Shown here: piece after piece, positions 10,334-20,634 of the stretch
Position numbering within the stretch: position 1 is the stretch's first letter
Layout of the letters: each line of letters starts with the position of its first letter
The notes under the pieces: model-generated
Databases searched by the model: none
What the model saw: only the letters and a program-made list of their open reading frames with translations
Told to the model about the DNA's origin: nothing
Origin: Vibrio cyclitrophicus
GTDB lineage: Bacteria > Pseudomonadota > Gammaproteobacteria > Enterobacterales > Vibrionaceae
Assembly: GCF_024347435.1 (NCBI RefSeq)
Contig: NZ_AP025481.1
Location: forward strand, 62,001-126,000
DNA: 64,000 nucleotides
Direction: 5' to 3'
Program-made: the position numbers and the translations under genes

Positions 10334-11320
10334 CTAGCAAGATTCTCGGTCAATGGTGGTGAAGGTCAGCACCATTTTACTCATTTCAAAGCCTTTTTTC
10401 TCAATACGGTCGAGCAACAGTTTGGCTCCATTTTCTCCCGCTTTATCAAACGCATAGTTAAACGTAGACAGCGTTGGTGTGCATACGGAAGCGAGTTCAT
10501 CGTCACCCACACCGAGCACCAATACATCTTTCCCTGGAATGAACCCTGCTTCCTGAATCGCTCTGATCGCACCGATTGCGATACGGTCAGTGGCACAGAA
10601 CAGGCCGTCGAGCTTCTTGTGCTCTTTGAGAGACTGCTTAGCCAGCTGGTAGCCGGAATCTATGGTGAAGTCGCCTCGCGCGTGAAATTGCAGTGTGAGG
10701 TCGTTGAATTGGAGCGATTGAGTAAATCCTTCCGATCTCATCTTGTCGACCGCGATGTCATCGCCTTGAACGCCAATGAACCCCATATTCTTACAACCTT
10801 TCGCGATTAGGCGATTACCCGCTTCGAACCCTACACGTGCATCATCGTGCACAATGCTTGGGATGTTAAACATAGATCCGTCTTGACCAACCAATACCAC
10901 CGGCACAGCAGAGCTTTGAATGGCTTTAACTAATTGCTTGTCTAGATGAGTCGCGTATAGGATGATGCCTTCTACTCGCTTTTGGTTAAATATCTGAATA
11001 TATTCAAGTTCTTTGTGGTGTGTTTGGTGTGTGCTCGCTAATAAAACATGCTTGCCCGCTTGCTCTAAGACTGCGGTTAAACCGTCGACACCTTGAGAGG
11101 TAGCGTGGGAAGAAACCCTAGGGACAATCACACCAACGAGATTGGTTTTCTGAGATTTCAAGTCTTTAGCGACTTGGTTTGGGAGATAGCCACACTCTTC
11201 GACCGCTTTACGCACCTTCACTTTGGTCGCGTCTTTTACACCATATTCATCGTTGATTACTCTAGAAACCGTCGACTTGGAAACTCCAGCGAGACGAGCA
11301 ACATCATGAAGACTAGCCAT
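10334..11320 (-). CDS. scrR: LacI-family repressor of the sucrose genes
   Basis: A 328-residue transcriptional repressor. The N-terminal helix-turn-helix and hinge are clear: MASLHDVARLAGVSKSTVSR followed by a VRKAVEECGYLPN stretch (residues 1-50). The periplasmic-binding-like sugar domain follows, with LVGVIVPRVSS, NMGFIGVQGDDIAVDKMRSEGF and LDGLFCATDRIAIGAIRA. It lies between the porin and the PTS gene, divergent from the latter, and the three operator-like palindromes nearby fit a LacI-type regulator. The effector (probably fructose or a sucrose-derived phosphate) is inferred. It could equally be named cscR; the ligand was not identified. Confidence 0.85.
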   Translation of the reverse strand: MASLHDVARLAGVSKSTVSRVINDEYGVKDATKVKVRKAVEECGYLPNQVAKDLKSQKTNLVGVIVPRVSSHATSQGVDGLTAVLEQAGKHVLLASTHQTHHKELEYIQIFNQKRVEGIILYATHLDKQLVKAIQSSAVPVVLVGQDGSMFNIPSIVHDDARVGFEAGNRLIAKGCKNMGFIGVQGDDIAVDKMRSEGFTQSLQFNDLTLQFHARGDFTIDSGYQLAKQSLKEHKKLDGLFCATDRIAIGAIRAIQEAGFIPGKDVLVLGVGDDELASVCTPTLSTFNYAFDKAGENGAKLLLDRIEKKGFEMSKMVLTFTTIDRESC

Positions 11321-11497
11321 TATTCATTATCCATTTGTAATTTTAGTTTTGGGATTGTTTGCAAACCTGGAATAACATTTCCTGTTTGTAAGGCGATTTT
11401 AACCTTGTCACTTCATCCTAGGGAGATAATTTAAAGATCATTCTCACATTATGGAGCCATTATCTTTGATCATTTGTTATTTATAGGCAAAAATTTG

Positions 11498-11517
11498 TTT
11501 TGCAAACGTTCCCGAAA
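11498..11517. promoter_or_regulatory. LacI-type operator before the sucrose PTS gene
   Basis: Imperfect palindrome TTTTGCAAACGTTCCCGAAA centred on CG at 11507/11508, 37-57 bp before the PTS start. It contains both core variants seen before the porin. A related GTTTGCAAAC lies at about 11357-11366 near the repressor's own start and may be an autoregulatory site. Confidence 0.7.
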
Positions 11518-11554
11518 ATTCAAAAGCTCAAATGATAATCCAATGGGGTATGTA

Positions 11555-12994
11555 ATGAATTATCCAAAAATAGCAAAAGAGCTGCTTTCTCTATTAGGTG
11601 GTAAAAGTAATATCACCGCACTTGCACACTGTGCGACTCGTCTGCGTCTTGCGGTTGCAGACCAAGACAAAATTGATGAACAGGCGATTGATAACCTAGA
11701 AGGGGTTAAGGGCCAGTTTAAAGTGGCAGGTCAATATCAGATCATCTTTGGCTCAGGCATCGTAAACCAAGTTTATGCTGAGTTGGCTAAGCTGACTGAA
11801 ATGACGGAAATGTCGACCAACGATGTAGCGTCTGCAGGTGCTGACAACCAAAATATCCTGCAACGCGCAGTGAAAGGTCTGTCTGATATTTTTGTACCAA
11901 TCATTCCGGCGATTGTTGCTGGTGGTCTTTTGATGGGTATCTACAACTTATTGACGGCTCAAGGCTTGTTCATTGATGGCAAATCTTTAATCGACGCTAA
12001 TCCGGGTTTGACCGACTTAGCAAACATGATCAATACATTTGCTAATGCTCCTTTTGTCTACCTACCTATTTTATTAGCATTTTCAGCGAGTAAGAAGTTT
12101 GGTGGTAACCCATACCTTGGCGCGGCTCTAGGTATGTTGATGGTTCACCCAGACTTGCTTAACGGCTGGGGCTTCGGTGGCGCATCGGTTTCGGGCAGTA
12201 TTCCAGTTTGGAACATTTTAGGTTTCGAAATCGAGAAAGTGGGCTATCAAGGTTCAGTACTGCCCGTTCTTGTTTCTGCGTTTATTCTAGCGAAAGTTGA
12301 GCTTGGCCTACGTAAAGTTATTCCTTCGGTTCTGGATAACTTGCTAACGCCGCTACTGGCTATTTTCGTGACTGGCCTTCTGACATTTACGGTTGTGGGT
12401 CCATTTACACGTGATATCGGTTTCTTACTGGGTGACGGTCTTAACTGGCTATACAACAGCGCTGGCTTCATTGGTGGTGCGGTATTTGGTTTAATTTATG
12501 CGCCGTTCGTTATTACTGGTATGCACCATAGCTTTATTGCTATTGAAACTCAGCTGCTTGCGGATATCGCAACGACTGGCGGTACGTTCATCTTCCCTAT
12601 CGCGGCGATGTCTAACGTGTCACAAGGTGCAGCGGCACTGGCGGTTGGTTTCATGAGTAAAGATAAGAAAATGAAAGGTATCGCGATTCCTTCTGGTGTG
12701 ACCGGTTTGCTTGGTATTACTGAACCTGCAATGTTCGGTGTGAACTTGAAGCTTCGCTATCCATTCATTGCTGCGGTCTGTGCAGCTGCGGTTTCAAGCG
12801 CGTTTATCACTATGTTCAATGTGAAAGCACAAGCACTGGGTGCGGCGGGTATTCCGGGCATCATCTCAATATCACCAGAAAAAATTGGCTACTACGTGGT
12901 AGGTATGATTATCGCGTTCGTGACTGCCTTTGCTCTGACCGTTGTTTTAGGTCTGCGTGAGCGCAGCAAGCAAAACATTAAAGCAACAGCTTAA
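11555..12994 (+). CDS. scrA: Sucrose-specific PTS EIIBC component
   Basis: Membrane permease that imports sucrose while phosphorylating it to sucrose-6-phosphate. Length 479 residues from the chosen ATG at 11555, which has GGGG 6 bases upstream; the longer frame to 11474 would run through the operator and is rejected. The EIIB domain (residues 1-85) has the phosphocysteine Cys26 in ITALAHCATRLRLAV. The EIIC domain has many hydrophobic segments, with the glucose-family motif GITEPAMFGVNLKLRYP near residue 390. No EIIA is encoded nearby, so a glucose-type EIIA must be supplied elsewhere, as in other Scr systems. Confidence 0.9.
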   Translation: MNYPKIAKELLSLLGGKSNITALAHCATRLRLAVADQDKIDEQAIDNLEGVKGQFKVAGQYQIIFGSGIVNQVYAELAKLTEMTEMSTNDVASAGADNQNILQRAVKGLSDIFVPIIPAIVAGGLLMGIYNLLTAQGLFIDGKSLIDANPGLTDLANMINTFANAPFVYLPILLAFSASKKFGGNPYLGAALGMLMVHPDLLNGWGFGGASVSGSIPVWNILGFEIEKVGYQGSVLPVLVSAFILAKVELGLRKVIPSVLDNLLTPLLAIFVTGLLTFTVVGPFTRDIGFLLGDGLNWLYNSAGFIGGAVFGLIYAPFVITGMHHSFIAIETQLLADIATTGGTFIFPIAAMSNVSQGAAALAVGFMSKDKKMKGIAIPSGVTGLLGITEPAMFGVNLKLRYPFIAAVCAAAVSSAFITMFNVKAQALGAAGIPGIISISPEKIGYYVVGMIIAFVTAFALTVVLGLRERSKQNIKATA

Positions 12995-13050
12995 CGTTTC
13001 TCCCTAGAAGTGAAGCCCCCTTTTTCACTTCATTTCCTAAGCTTTGGGGT

Positions 13051-13085
13051 GCTAGCTAGGTGATTTGGCTTAGCTAGCCTTTTTA
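13051..13085 (+). terminator. Terminator between the sucrose PTS and fructokinase genes
   Basis: Stem GCTAGCTA (13051-13058) and TAGCTAGC (13071-13078), then CTTTTTAT. A second hairpin (GAAGTGAA 13007-13014 with TTCACTTC 13024-13031) precedes it. Fructokinase expression therefore needs readthrough or its own promoter. Confidence 0.8.
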
Positions 13086-13189
13086 TATTTTTATATGACA
13101 GCGTGAAGTGTCACCTTGCTTTCGGTTGCTACTGCTTTCGATGGCCATCGCTTTCGGTTGTCATGATTTTCAGTTTTAAGGTAAGAAAG

Positions 13190-14149
13190 ATGAATCAAGT
13201 TTGGGTAACTGGAGACGCTGTCGTCGACCTCATTCCGGAGACTGACTCGACATTATTGAAATGTCCGGGCGGTGCGCCTGCCAATGTCGCGGTAGCGATT
13301 TCTCGCCTTTTAGGCAAAAGCGCATTTTTCGGCCGAGTGGGTAACGACCCGTTTGGCACTTTTATGGAAGTGAATCTGCAAAAGGAAGGTGTGAATACCG
13401 AGCGTTTGGTGAAGGACCCTGAACAACGCACATCAACCGTGGTGGTAGATCTTGATGACCAAGGCGAGCGCAGTTTTACGTTTATGGTTAAGCCAAGTGC
13501 CGACCAGTTTATGTCTGTTGAAGACATTCCCGAATTTAAGAAAAACGAGTGGTTACACGTCTGCTCAATCTCTTTAGCTAATGAACCAAGCCGAAGCAGT
13601 ACCTTTGAAGCTATCCGACGCATGAAAGCCGCGGGCGGTTACATCAGTTTCGATCCAAACCTTCGTGATGAAGTATGGCAAAACCCATCTGAAATTAAGT
13701 CTGTGGTCATGAAAGCGGTTGAATTGGCTGATGTGGTTAAATTCTCAGAAGAAGAGCTGGATTTCTTAACCGATTCAACTTCTATCGAACAAGGTTTAGC
13801 TAACATTGCAGATCTTAACAACAGGCTTGTTTTGGTTACGCAGGGCGCGAAAGGCGTTTGGCGAGTATTTGAAAACCAAGGTGTGTTGATTTCAGGTTGC
13901 TCAGTGACGCCTGTGGATACCACGGGTGCAGGCGATGCTTTTGTTGGCGGTTTGCTTGCAAAGCTTTCTCAACATGAAGAGTGGAATAATCAACGAGTCG
14001 TTGATTCTGCAATTCAGTGGGCGAATGGTTGCGGTGCATTGGCAATCACGCAAAAAGGCGCGATGACCGCACTTCCCACGCAAGAGGCTCTCACTCAGTT
14101 TATTCAAAAAGACTCTTCAAATACGAATGCCGTAGAGGAGAGTGTATGA
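13190..14149 (+). CDS. scrK: Fructokinase, PfkB/ribokinase family
   Basis: A 319-residue kinase converting the fructose released from sucrose-6-phosphate to fructose-6-phosphate. Start chosen at the ATG at 13190 after AAGGTAAG; the longer frame lacks a ribosome site. PfkB signatures are present: GGAPANVAVAISRLLG (residues 24-39) and DTTGAGDAFVGGLLAKL (about 243-259), the latter with the catalytic Asp. FDPNLRDEVW is also typical of ScrK. Its stop overlaps the start of scrB by the ATGA arrangement, indicating translational coupling. Confidence 0.9.
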   Translation: MNQVWVTGDAVVDLIPETDSTLLKCPGGAPANVAVAISRLLGKSAFFGRVGNDPFGTFMEVNLQKEGVNTERLVKDPEQRTSTVVVDLDDQGERSFTFMVKPSADQFMSVEDIPEFKKNEWLHVCSISLANEPSRSSTFEAIRRMKAAGGYISFDPNLRDEVWQNPSEIKSVVMKAVELADVVKFSEEELDFLTDSTSIEQGLANIADLNNRLVLVTQGAKGVWRVFENQGVLISGCSVTPVDTTGAGDAFVGGLLAKLSQHEEWNNQRVVDSAIQWANGCGALAITQKGAMTALPTQEALTQFIQKDSSNTNAVEESV

Positions 14150-15591
14150 GTTTGAATTCGAACTGGACAGTAGAGCAAAGGTACTGTCGCGTAGAGCAGA
14201 TTTCTCAAGACAGTATGGATGCGATGGTAAAACAGCGTAAGCAAGATTCTGGATACCCTAGTTACCATATTGCTCCCAAATTTGGCTTGCTGAATGACCC
14301 AAATGGTTTGTGTTACTTCAACGGCGAGCATCATATTTTTTACCAATGGACGCCGGTTGGCCCTGTTCATGGCATGAAGTATTGGTATCACCTGTCTACA
14401 AAAGATTTTGTTCACTTCGAAGACCATGGCATTGGACTGCATCCAGATCAAGACTACGATTCTCATGGGGTTTATTCTGGTGGAGCTCTCGTTGAAAACG
14501 ACGAAGCTATTTTATTCTTCACGGGAAATCATCGTGATGAAAACTGGGAAAGGTCCTCAACTCAGTGTGTTGCAAAGATGTCCGTCAAAGGGCAAATAGA
14601 AAAGCATGGTGTGGTTATCGAAAATGAACACTACACAGAACATTTCCGCGACCCAAAAGTGTGGAAGGACGGTGACGATTACTTGATGGTTGTTGGGGCT
14701 CAGACCCAAGAAAAACGTGGTTCAATGGCGCTGTACAGAAGTCGTGATCTCATGAACTGGCAGCATAAAGGTTCTATTCAAACTCGTTACAACAATCTTG
14801 GCTATATGTGGGAATGCCCTGACTTTTTCGAGATAGATACCCAGTCAGTGATGTTGTTTTCTCCACAAGGTGTCTCTAGCGATAATCCGTACGATTTTAA
14901 AAATATTTACTCAGTGGCTTACATTGTTGGTGATTGTTTGAATTTAGATTCGATGGAATTTGAAAACCATCAAGATATCGCGCAGCCTGATTACGGATTT
15001 GATTTTTACGCACCTCAGACTTACTTAGACGATTCCGGTCGCCGGATCTTGATTGCTTGGGTAGGCCTTCCTGATATCGACGCTCCATCTGTAGCGCACC
15101 AATGGGCGGGTATGTTGTCATTACCTCGTGAGTTGAAAATCCAAGATGGTTATCTTGTTCAATCTGCTTTACCTGAATCGAAAGCGCTGCAGGGTGAGGC
15201 TGTGGTGGTTGAGAACACTCTTGAACTGAATACAACCAGCTTCATGATTGAGATCGAAACAGGTGCGGACAAGTTTGAGTTTACGCTTGCCAACGCCGCG
15301 GGCGAGAATATCGTGTTCAGTGCCACAGAGACGGAATTCATGCTTGATCGCAGTAAGATGTCTCAACTTTACGCGGAAGAGTTTGGCTGTGTGAGAAAAG
15401 CGCCGAGGTTAAGTGTTGAGCAAACTATCGAAGTTTATGTCGATAAATCGGTGATCGAAATTTTTATCAATGGCGGTAAACATACAATGACCAGTCGTTT
15501 CTTCATCGATGATTTGAAGTTGTTGTCGATTGCCGGTGACATGGAAGCCGTTTATCACTCGATGAGTTCAATTAAAGGGTTGGATGAATAG
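14146..15591 (+). CDS. scrB: Sucrose-6-phosphate hydrolase, GH32
   Basis: A 481-residue cytoplasmic enzyme that splits sucrose-6-phosphate into glucose-6-phosphate and fructose. GH32 motifs are visible: the nucleophile in GLLNDPNGLCYF (about residue 48), FRDPKVW (about 168) carrying the transition-state Asp, and MWECPDFF (about 222) with the acid/base Glu. A C-terminal beta-sandwich follows (about 360-481). Start at ATG 14146, overlapping the fructokinase stop, with GAGGAGAG just upstream; longer frame readings run inside scrK and are rejected. It ends the sucrose cluster. Confidence 0.92.
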   Translation: MSLNSNWTVEQRYCRVEQISQDSMDAMVKQRKQDSGYPSYHIAPKFGLLNDPNGLCYFNGEHHIFYQWTPVGPVHGMKYWYHLSTKDFVHFEDHGIGLHPDQDYDSHGVYSGGALVENDEAILFFTGNHRDENWERSSTQCVAKMSVKGQIEKHGVVIENEHYTEHFRDPKVWKDGDDYLMVVGAQTQEKRGSMALYRSRDLMNWQHKGSIQTRYNNLGYMWECPDFFEIDTQSVMLFSPQGVSSDNPYDFKNIYSVAYIVGDCLNLDSMEFENHQDIAQPDYGFDFYAPQTYLDDSGRRILIAWVGLPDIDAPSVAHQWAGMLSLPRELKIQDGYLVQSALPESKALQGEAVVVENTLELNTTSFMIEIETGADKFEFTLANAAGENIVFSATETEFMLDRSKMSQLYAEEFGCVRKAPRLSVEQTIEVYVDKSVIEIFINGGKHTMTSRFFIDDLKLLSIAGDMEAVYHSMSSIKGLDE

Positions 15592-15611
15592 TCCTCTTTC
15601 ATTTCAGTTAC

Positions 15612-15641
15612 AAAAGCCGCTGTTTACCAGCGGCCTTTTTA
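15612..15641 (+). terminator. Terminator of the sucrose operon
   Basis: GCCGCTG (15616-15622) and CAGCGGC (15628-15634), loop of 5, then a T-run. Confidence 0.9.
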
Positions 15642-15660
15642 AGCTTGTGAACTTCATATT

Positions 15661-16308
15661 TTAAGCGAGTTGACCGGCTTCATCCTCTTCAACCACATCG
15701 GTTTCCAAGCTTGCTTCTGCTAACCATTTTTGTATTGAAGGGCTGTTAAGCACGCGTTGTTGATACTGTGATGCCTTTTCGGAAAGTTGTATTCCATAGG
15801 TTTCTACACGTAAAGCCACAGGTGCAAACATCGCATCGGCAATCGACCATTCACCAAACAACCATTCCTCTGGGTATTGTTCCATTTGTGCAGACCATAT
15901 TGCATCGATACGAGCGATGTCTTTCAGTGCATCTTCACTCAAAACGAGCTTTCTTTTAGCTCGGCAGTTCATCGGCATTTCATTTCTGACGGCAAAAAAC
16001 CCAGAATGCATCTCTGCAGAAATTGCTCGGGCATGGGCGCGATCTGCAACTGAATTAGGCCATGCCGCGCCGTTCAAATGTGCGTCGTTGACGTATTCAA
16101 GAATGGCCAACGAATCCCAGACGGCAATATCACCATCGACTAAGGTTGGAACTTTGGCCGTTGGTGTAACGGCAGCCAACGTATCGTAGAAATCAGAGGT
16201 AAAAAGTTTAAGCTTGATGATGTCTGTATTCAGGTTGTAGTTATCAAATATCAGCCATGCTCGTAATGACCAAGTTGAGTAATTCTGGTTTCCAATATAA
16301 AGCTGCAT
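15661..16308 (-). CDS. Glutathione S-transferase family protein
   Basis: A 215-residue cytosolic GST. The thioredoxin-fold N-terminus begins MQLYIGNQNYSTWSLRAWL, with Ser/Thr in NYSTWSLR as the likely glutathione-activating residues, then AKVPTLVDGD (about residue 52, cis-Pro) and VWDSLAILEYV (about 65, the glutathione gamma-glutamyl contact). The C-terminal helical domain has WLFGEWSIADAMFAPV (about 148), the usual N-capping-box region. The substrate is unknown. It is divergent from a LysR-family gene about 115 bp away, which may regulate it. Confidence 0.88.
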   Translation of the reverse strand: MQLYIGNQNYSTWSLRAWLIFDNYNLNTDIIKLKLFTSDFYDTLAAVTPTAKVPTLVDGDIAVWDSLAILEYVNDAHLNGAAWPNSVADRAHARAISAEMHSGFFAVRNEMPMNCRAKRKLVLSEDALKDIARIDAIWSAQMEQYPEEWLFGEWSIADAMFAPVALRVETYGIQLSEKASQYQQRVLNSPSIQKWLAEASLETDVVEEDEAGQLA

Positions 16309-16423
16309 AGGTGCTTCCTTGCGTTTGGTGAGTATGTTTTGAGCTTAGGGGATTGTATTGCGGAGCACTAACGGATAATTTTGATGGAATACATTAATAA
16401 AAGCGATGGGTGGTGAGTTCAAT

Positions 16424-17257
16424 ATGGATATTGATGCGTTGCGAGGCTTTCTCGCTTTTGTGGAAACCAGCAGCTTCACGCGAGCCGCGAAACAGATCAA
16501 CCGCACCCAATCGGCATTCAGTGCTCAGATGCGTAAGTTGGAAGAAGAACTTAATGTAACTCTTTTTCAAAAAGAAGGACGCAATCTTGTGCTCACTGAA
16601 GCGGGCTTAGCGCTACGTTCTCACGCGGAGCAATTAGTTGCCCTCCACAATTCGGCCCTGAAACAGGTAAAGCGATATGGGGACAAACAGCCGCTTCGGT
16701 TAGGTTGCCCAGAAGATTACAACGACACCATTCTTCCGAAAGTGATTCGACTGTTGCAGCAAGCAGAACCCACCTGTTCTATTCAAGTATTCAGCCTACC
16801 AAGTATTACGCTCAGAGAGTGGCTAGATGATGGCCGATTAGATGCAGCGATTGTCACCCGAGCGCCTGACAGCGAAGAGGGATATTGGCTGACTCATGAT
16901 GTCGGAGTTTGGATTAGTAGCCCTGAGTTTGCGTTTGATGACGTTAGGCCAGTTCCATTGGCGCTGTTTCAGACTGATTGTAAGTATCACGCGGCGGCGG
17001 TGAACGGTTTAACCAAGCAAGGTACGTCTTACCAACTGTTGGCATGCAGTAATACTGCTTCGGCGCAGCGTGCGATCGTGAAGGCCGGTTTAGCTATTGG
17101 GGCGATGGGTAAGCTCAGTGTTACCCCTGATTTGAAGATCCTTGAAGACATGCCTCCACTGCCTTCGGTGGACATTGTGCTTATTCTCGCCAGTAAACCT
17201 CACCCAGTATTGGATAAAGAAGTGCTCAATCAACTTGTCGAGTTGGGAACTAATTAG
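16424..17257 (+). CDS. LysR-family transcriptional regulator
   Basis: A 277-residue regulator with an N-terminal winged helix-turn-helix: [20 protein letters not shown], then a [20 protein letters not shown] segment, and a C-terminal effector-binding domain. Start taken at the ATG at 16424, where the family alignment begins; an ATG at 16406 adds six residues. The target is not visible, but the divergent GST gene is the obvious candidate. The last 8 bases overlap the 3' end of the convergent photolyase gene. Confidence 0.87.
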   Translation: MDIDALRGFLAFVETSSFTRAAKQINRTQSAFSAQMRKLEEELNVTLFQKEGRNLVLTEAGLALRSHAEQLVALHNSALKQVKRYGDKQPLRLGCPEDYNDTILPKVIRLLQQAEPTCSIQVFSLPSITLREWLDDGRLDAAIVTRAPDSEEGYWLTHDVGVWISSPEFAFDDVRPVPLALFQTDCKYHAAAVNGLTKQGTSYQLLACSNTASAQRAIVKAGLAIGAMGKLSVTPDLKILEDMPPLPSVDIVLILASKPHPVLDKEVLNQLVELGTN

Positions 17258-18728
17258 ATTTCTTCTTTGATGGCCTGACATGCCGAGATAAGACCCGACT
17301 ATTTTCTTGCTTTACCTCAGTCAGTTTTCGCCATGACCATAAACGTACCCGTGCCTCTTTTGCGCTGGTTTCGAGATCTATGACAGGATTGAGGTAAGGA
17401 GAGTTAGGTTCAAATTTATGCATCATCATTTCCATCGGCGTCATCTTCCAGGGCTCAAATAATAATGGCGTCGGAACCTCTGAGAGTTCTGGAACCCATT
17501 TTCGAATAAAATCACCATCGGGGTCGTGTTCTTGTGCTTGCTTCGTTGGGTTATAAATTCTTATGGTATTGATTCCAGTTACTCCAGCTTGCATTTGAAA
17601 CTGCGGATAATGAATACCGGGTTCGAAATCGAGGAAGAGTTGCGCTAAATGAGTCACGCCATTTCGCCAGTCCATATTCATGTGGTGAGTGAGAAAGCTC
17701 ACTAACATCGAACGCATCCGAAAGTTGATATACCCCGTGTGATGCAAACAACGCATGCAGGCATCGACCAATGGCACTCCCGTTAAACCGAGTTTCCATG
17801 CTTTTAATCGTGTTGGGTCGTTTACCGTTTCATTGTACAACAGCGCCTCATAGGCGAAATTTACACAGCGAAATTCCATGTCACATTCCGATTCAAACTT
17901 CTGTATGAAATGACAGTGCCAATGAAGCCTTGAAGAGAGAGCGATGAGGCTACGACGAAAGCCTGCGACCTGCCAGTGTTCCAACAGATGTTGATAAACT
18001 TCACGCAGCGAAATGTTACCCCAAGCCAAATACGGGGACAGGCGAGTGCAAGCATGTCTCGATGCTTCTGGGCTTGAGATACTACGGTAGTAATCGCGAC
18101 CTCGTCGCTGAAAGAAGTCATGCAAGGTTGCCCATGCCAACGTACTGCCGCCCGTTTGTATACCATTGCTTTTGGTTAACCAGGCTTCTGGAGGCACTAT
18201 TGCTAACCCAAGCTCATTAGCATCCAGAGTATGCAATGATTCTGTTGTCAATTTGGTTTGGATTATGGGGGCGCGCATGACACTGTTCCAGTGTTTATCC
18301 CAACCGATTCGGTCTTTCGCCCCTCTGACGACAGCGCCCTGAGCAGACTCTTGCCAACAGATGTTGTGTTCTTGAAACCAGTCAGAAATTTGCTTGTCAC
18401 GATCGAAAGTACAATTTAAGCCTACCTCTTGATGGGAGAATACATTTTGGATGTGGTAACGAGATTGGACCGCTTCGAAGCAGTCGATAGCGTTACCATA
18501 GAGTATTGATACTTGATGTCCATGCTCGCTCAATGACAGGTTCATGCATTGGAGCGATTGCCAAATAAATCTCCAGTGCCGTTCTGAATAATGCGCATTG
18601 TCTAACAGCATGGGCTCAAAGATGTAAAGTAATACCGTTGGGTGTTGCTCTGATAAAGCCTGCTGCAATGGCTCGTGATCGGTAAGGCGTAAATCTCGTT
18701 TTAGCCACACTATGTTAATTGTTTGCAT
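17250..18728 (-). CDS. Photolyase/cryptochrome family flavoprotein
   Basis: A 492-residue FAD protein. The N-terminal antenna-binding Rossmann domain starts [22 protein letters not shown]. The C-terminal FAD domain has [20 protein letters not shown] (about residues 325-345), then [20 protein letters not shown] and the Trp/Asn-rich [12 protein letters not shown]. These match DNA photolyases and cryptochromes, giving light-driven pyrimidine-dimer repair or blue-light sensing. The variant motif ([13 protein letters not shown] in place of the classical AMRQL-type sequence) suggests a divergent branch, so CPD repair is not certain. It is convergent with the LysR gene, overlapping by 8 bases. Confidence 0.85.
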   Translation of the reverse strand: MQTINIVWLKRDLRLTDHEPLQQALSEQHPTVLLYIFEPMLLDNAHYSERHWRFIWQSLQCMNLSLSEHGHQVSILYGNAIDCFEAVQSRYHIQNVFSHQEVGLNCTFDRDKQISDWFQEHNICWQESAQGAVVRGAKDRIGWDKHWNSVMRAPIIQTKLTTESLHTLDANELGLAIVPPEAWLTKSNGIQTGGSTLAWATLHDFFQRRGRDYYRSISSPEASRHACTRLSPYLAWGNISLREVYQHLLEHWQVAGFRRSLIALSSRLHWHCHFIQKFESECDMEFRCVNFAYEALLYNETVNDPTRLKAWKLGLTGVPLVDACMRCLHHTGYINFRMRSMLVSFLTHHMNMDWRNGVTHLAQLFLDFEPGIHYPQFQMQAGVTGINTIRIYNPTKQAQEHDPDGDFIRKWVPELSEVPTPLLFEPWKMTPMEMMMHKFEPNSPYLNPVIDLETSAKEARVRLWSWRKLTEVKQENSRVLSRHVRPSKKKSN

Positions 18729-18835
18729 CTGAACCCTCTGTCGTTTTGAAGCATTACGTAGCAGAGGTCAAAATTTCTCACTAGATGTGCAATTTTTTAT
18801 TGCAAAGAAAAGCCACAAATAAGAGTGTCGGGTAC

Positions 18836-20632
18836 TTATTGTTTATTAATAATCCCTAAGCTCTTCAGTTTTCGATAAATAGTGTTGCGGCTGATGCCGA
18901 GTATTCGTGATGTCTTGCTGATATTTCCTTGGTTGGCTTGATAGGTTTGTAGCAAAGTATCTTCAACGGTGCTTTTTAAATCTGACTTTGGCGTACTTTC
19001 GATGGTGTTAAGCGCCATGGGCTTATGATGATTATCTTCTGTCAGCGATGTCAGCTGTTGAGCAAGATGGCTCGGTACATGTTCTAGTGTGAGTTGTGCT
19101 TCCTCACCGGCGAGTAGGGCAGCGACTTTAAGTAAGTTGTCTAACTCGCGGATATTGCCAGGCCAAGAATAGGCGCATAACAAACTCATCAAATGTGGGC
19201 AGATTGCTTGTTGGTTTTCAGCGTATTTATTATGAATGTTTTCGATTAAGGCTTGTTTGTCTTGTCTGTGTTGTAGGCTTGGTAAAGTGAAGGCTAAGCC
19301 GTTCAAGCGATAATAAAGATCTTGTCGAAATTCTCCGGTTGTGACTAGCTGCTCTAAGTTTTTATGAGTCGCGGCGATGATCTGACAATCTACTTGATAG
19401 CTTTGGTTTGAACCCACAGGCACTACAGATTTGTCTTGCAGAACATGCAGCAATCGACACTGAGCTTCCAAAGGCATGTCGGCAATTTCATCTAGAAACA
19501 GGATTCCCTTATCTGCTTGGCGGATCTTACCTTGGAATCCTTTGTGGCTTGCGCCAGTAAACGCGCCTGGTGCGTAACCAAACAGTTCGGATTCGATAAG
19601 ATCTTTCGGTAGCGCACCGCAATTCACTGCAACTAAGGGCGACGATTTACGCTGGCTTTGCTTGTGTAATGCTTTAACAAATTCGCCTTTTCCAACGCCC
19701 GTCTCTCCTAAGATTAGGAGGCTGATCCCTTTGTCGATTACCTTATTGGCTTGCTGCCAAGCATGTTCAATTTGTTGCTCGCCATGGTGCAAATCGCACG
19801 ATGCCGAAATAGAGCGAGTGCGTTTTGCGGTTGGCTGCTTGAGATGCTGTTTTTCAAATACGAATGGCGTATCTAATGAGGTTCGGTTGAAAAGAGTGTC
19901 GATGCATTCACCAACGATCGAGGTTTGATCCAGTAGTTGAGAGGCAACCTGATTGTGCGCTAGTACTTCGCCAGCTTCGTTTGCTATCACAATTCCTTGC
20001 CAACCACTGTGCAGCAACGATTTCTCACATGCGAGGTCAATACGAGTCGAGCCTTGTGGGATATGGCTCAAAAGTTGGTTTTCAATAAGCTGAACCATAT
20101 TTTGTACCAGCAATTGCACCGAACTGTCGTGCTGTTGCTGCTCGCTGGTAATGTCTAATACGCCAACCATTTGACCTTGATGATTGAACACCGGACTTGC
20201 TGAACAACTGATAAATCGATGCTGGTGGATGAAGTGCTGTTCGCCAATGATAGTTACTGGCTTGGCTTCTACAATCGCAGTACCTATTGCGTTAGTGCCT
20301 TTAAGTTGTTCCTGCCAACACGCTCCTGAGCTGAGTGCTATAGAAGTTAGTTTCTCTTTAAACCGCTCTTGTCCCCAGCTCGCCAGAATCACCCCTTCTA
20401 TATCCGTCAGAATTAAGCGGCTGTCAGTACGAGCAAACATCTGATTGAACAAAGGCAGGGCATTACGTTCGACAATGTGGATCAAGTCAGATGATTGGTG
20501 ACGTCGCTGCTTAAGAATGGATTGCGGCAGGCGAATGTCTTCGGGAAGTCGTCTCTGTTTTAGGCCTGCTTCTGTGCTGCGATGCCAAGAGGATGAAAGC
20601 CAATCTGATGTGTTTGCTTGTTGAAGGTGCAT
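18836..20632 (-). CDS. Sigma-54-dependent activator, AcoR-like
   Basis: A 598-residue enhancer-binding protein. The N-terminal region contains GAF-like sensing modules (about residues 60-290). The AAA+ domain has Walker A GETGVGKGEF (about 308), the sigma-54 contact loop GAFTGA (about 356), and ILFLDEIADMPLEAQ (Walker B, about 375). A Fis-type helix-turn-helix ends it: ISKTSRILGISRNTIYRKL. The architecture matches AcoR, activator of acetoin/alcohol catabolism. It is divergent from an aldehyde dehydrogenase gene that carries a -24/-12 promoter, so that gene is the likely target. Confidence 0.9.
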   Translation of the reverse strand: MHLQQANTSDWLSSSWHRSTEAGLKQRRLPEDIRLPQSILKQRRHQSSDLIHIVERNALPLFNQMFARTDSRLILTDIEGVILASWGQERFKEKLTSIALSSGACWQEQLKGTNAIGTAIVEAKPVTIIGEQHFIHQHRFISCSASPVFNHQGQMVGVLDITSEQQQHDSSVQLLVQNMVQLIENQLLSHIPQGSTRIDLACEKSLLHSGWQGIVIANEAGEVLAHNQVASQLLDQTSIVGECIDTLFNRTSLDTPFVFEKQHLKQPTAKRTRSISASCDLHHGEQQIEHAWQQANKVIDKGISLLILGETGVGKGEFVKALHKQSQRKSSPLVAVNCGALPKDLIESELFGYAPGAFTGASHKGFQGKIRQADKGILFLDEIADMPLEAQCRLLHVLQDKSVVPVGSNQSYQVDCQIIAATHKNLEQLVTTGEFRQDLYYRLNGLAFTLPSLQHRQDKQALIENIHNKYAENQQAICPHLMSLLCAYSWPGNIRELDNLLKVAALLAGEEAQLTLEHVPSHLAQQLTSLTEDNHHKPMALNTIESTPKSDLKSTVEDTLLQTYQANQGNISKTSRILGISRNTIYRKLKSLGIINKQ

Positions 20633-20634
20633 GA

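Noticed and set aside
11474..11554. N-terminal extension of the sucrose EIIBC
   Set aside because: It spans the operator at 11498-11517, lacks a ribosome site and is absent from EIIBC proteins.
13103..13189. N-terminal extension of fructokinase
   Set aside because: No ribosome site and a Phe/Cys-rich sequence unlike PfkB proteins; the region contains short direct repeats GCTTTCGGTTG instead.
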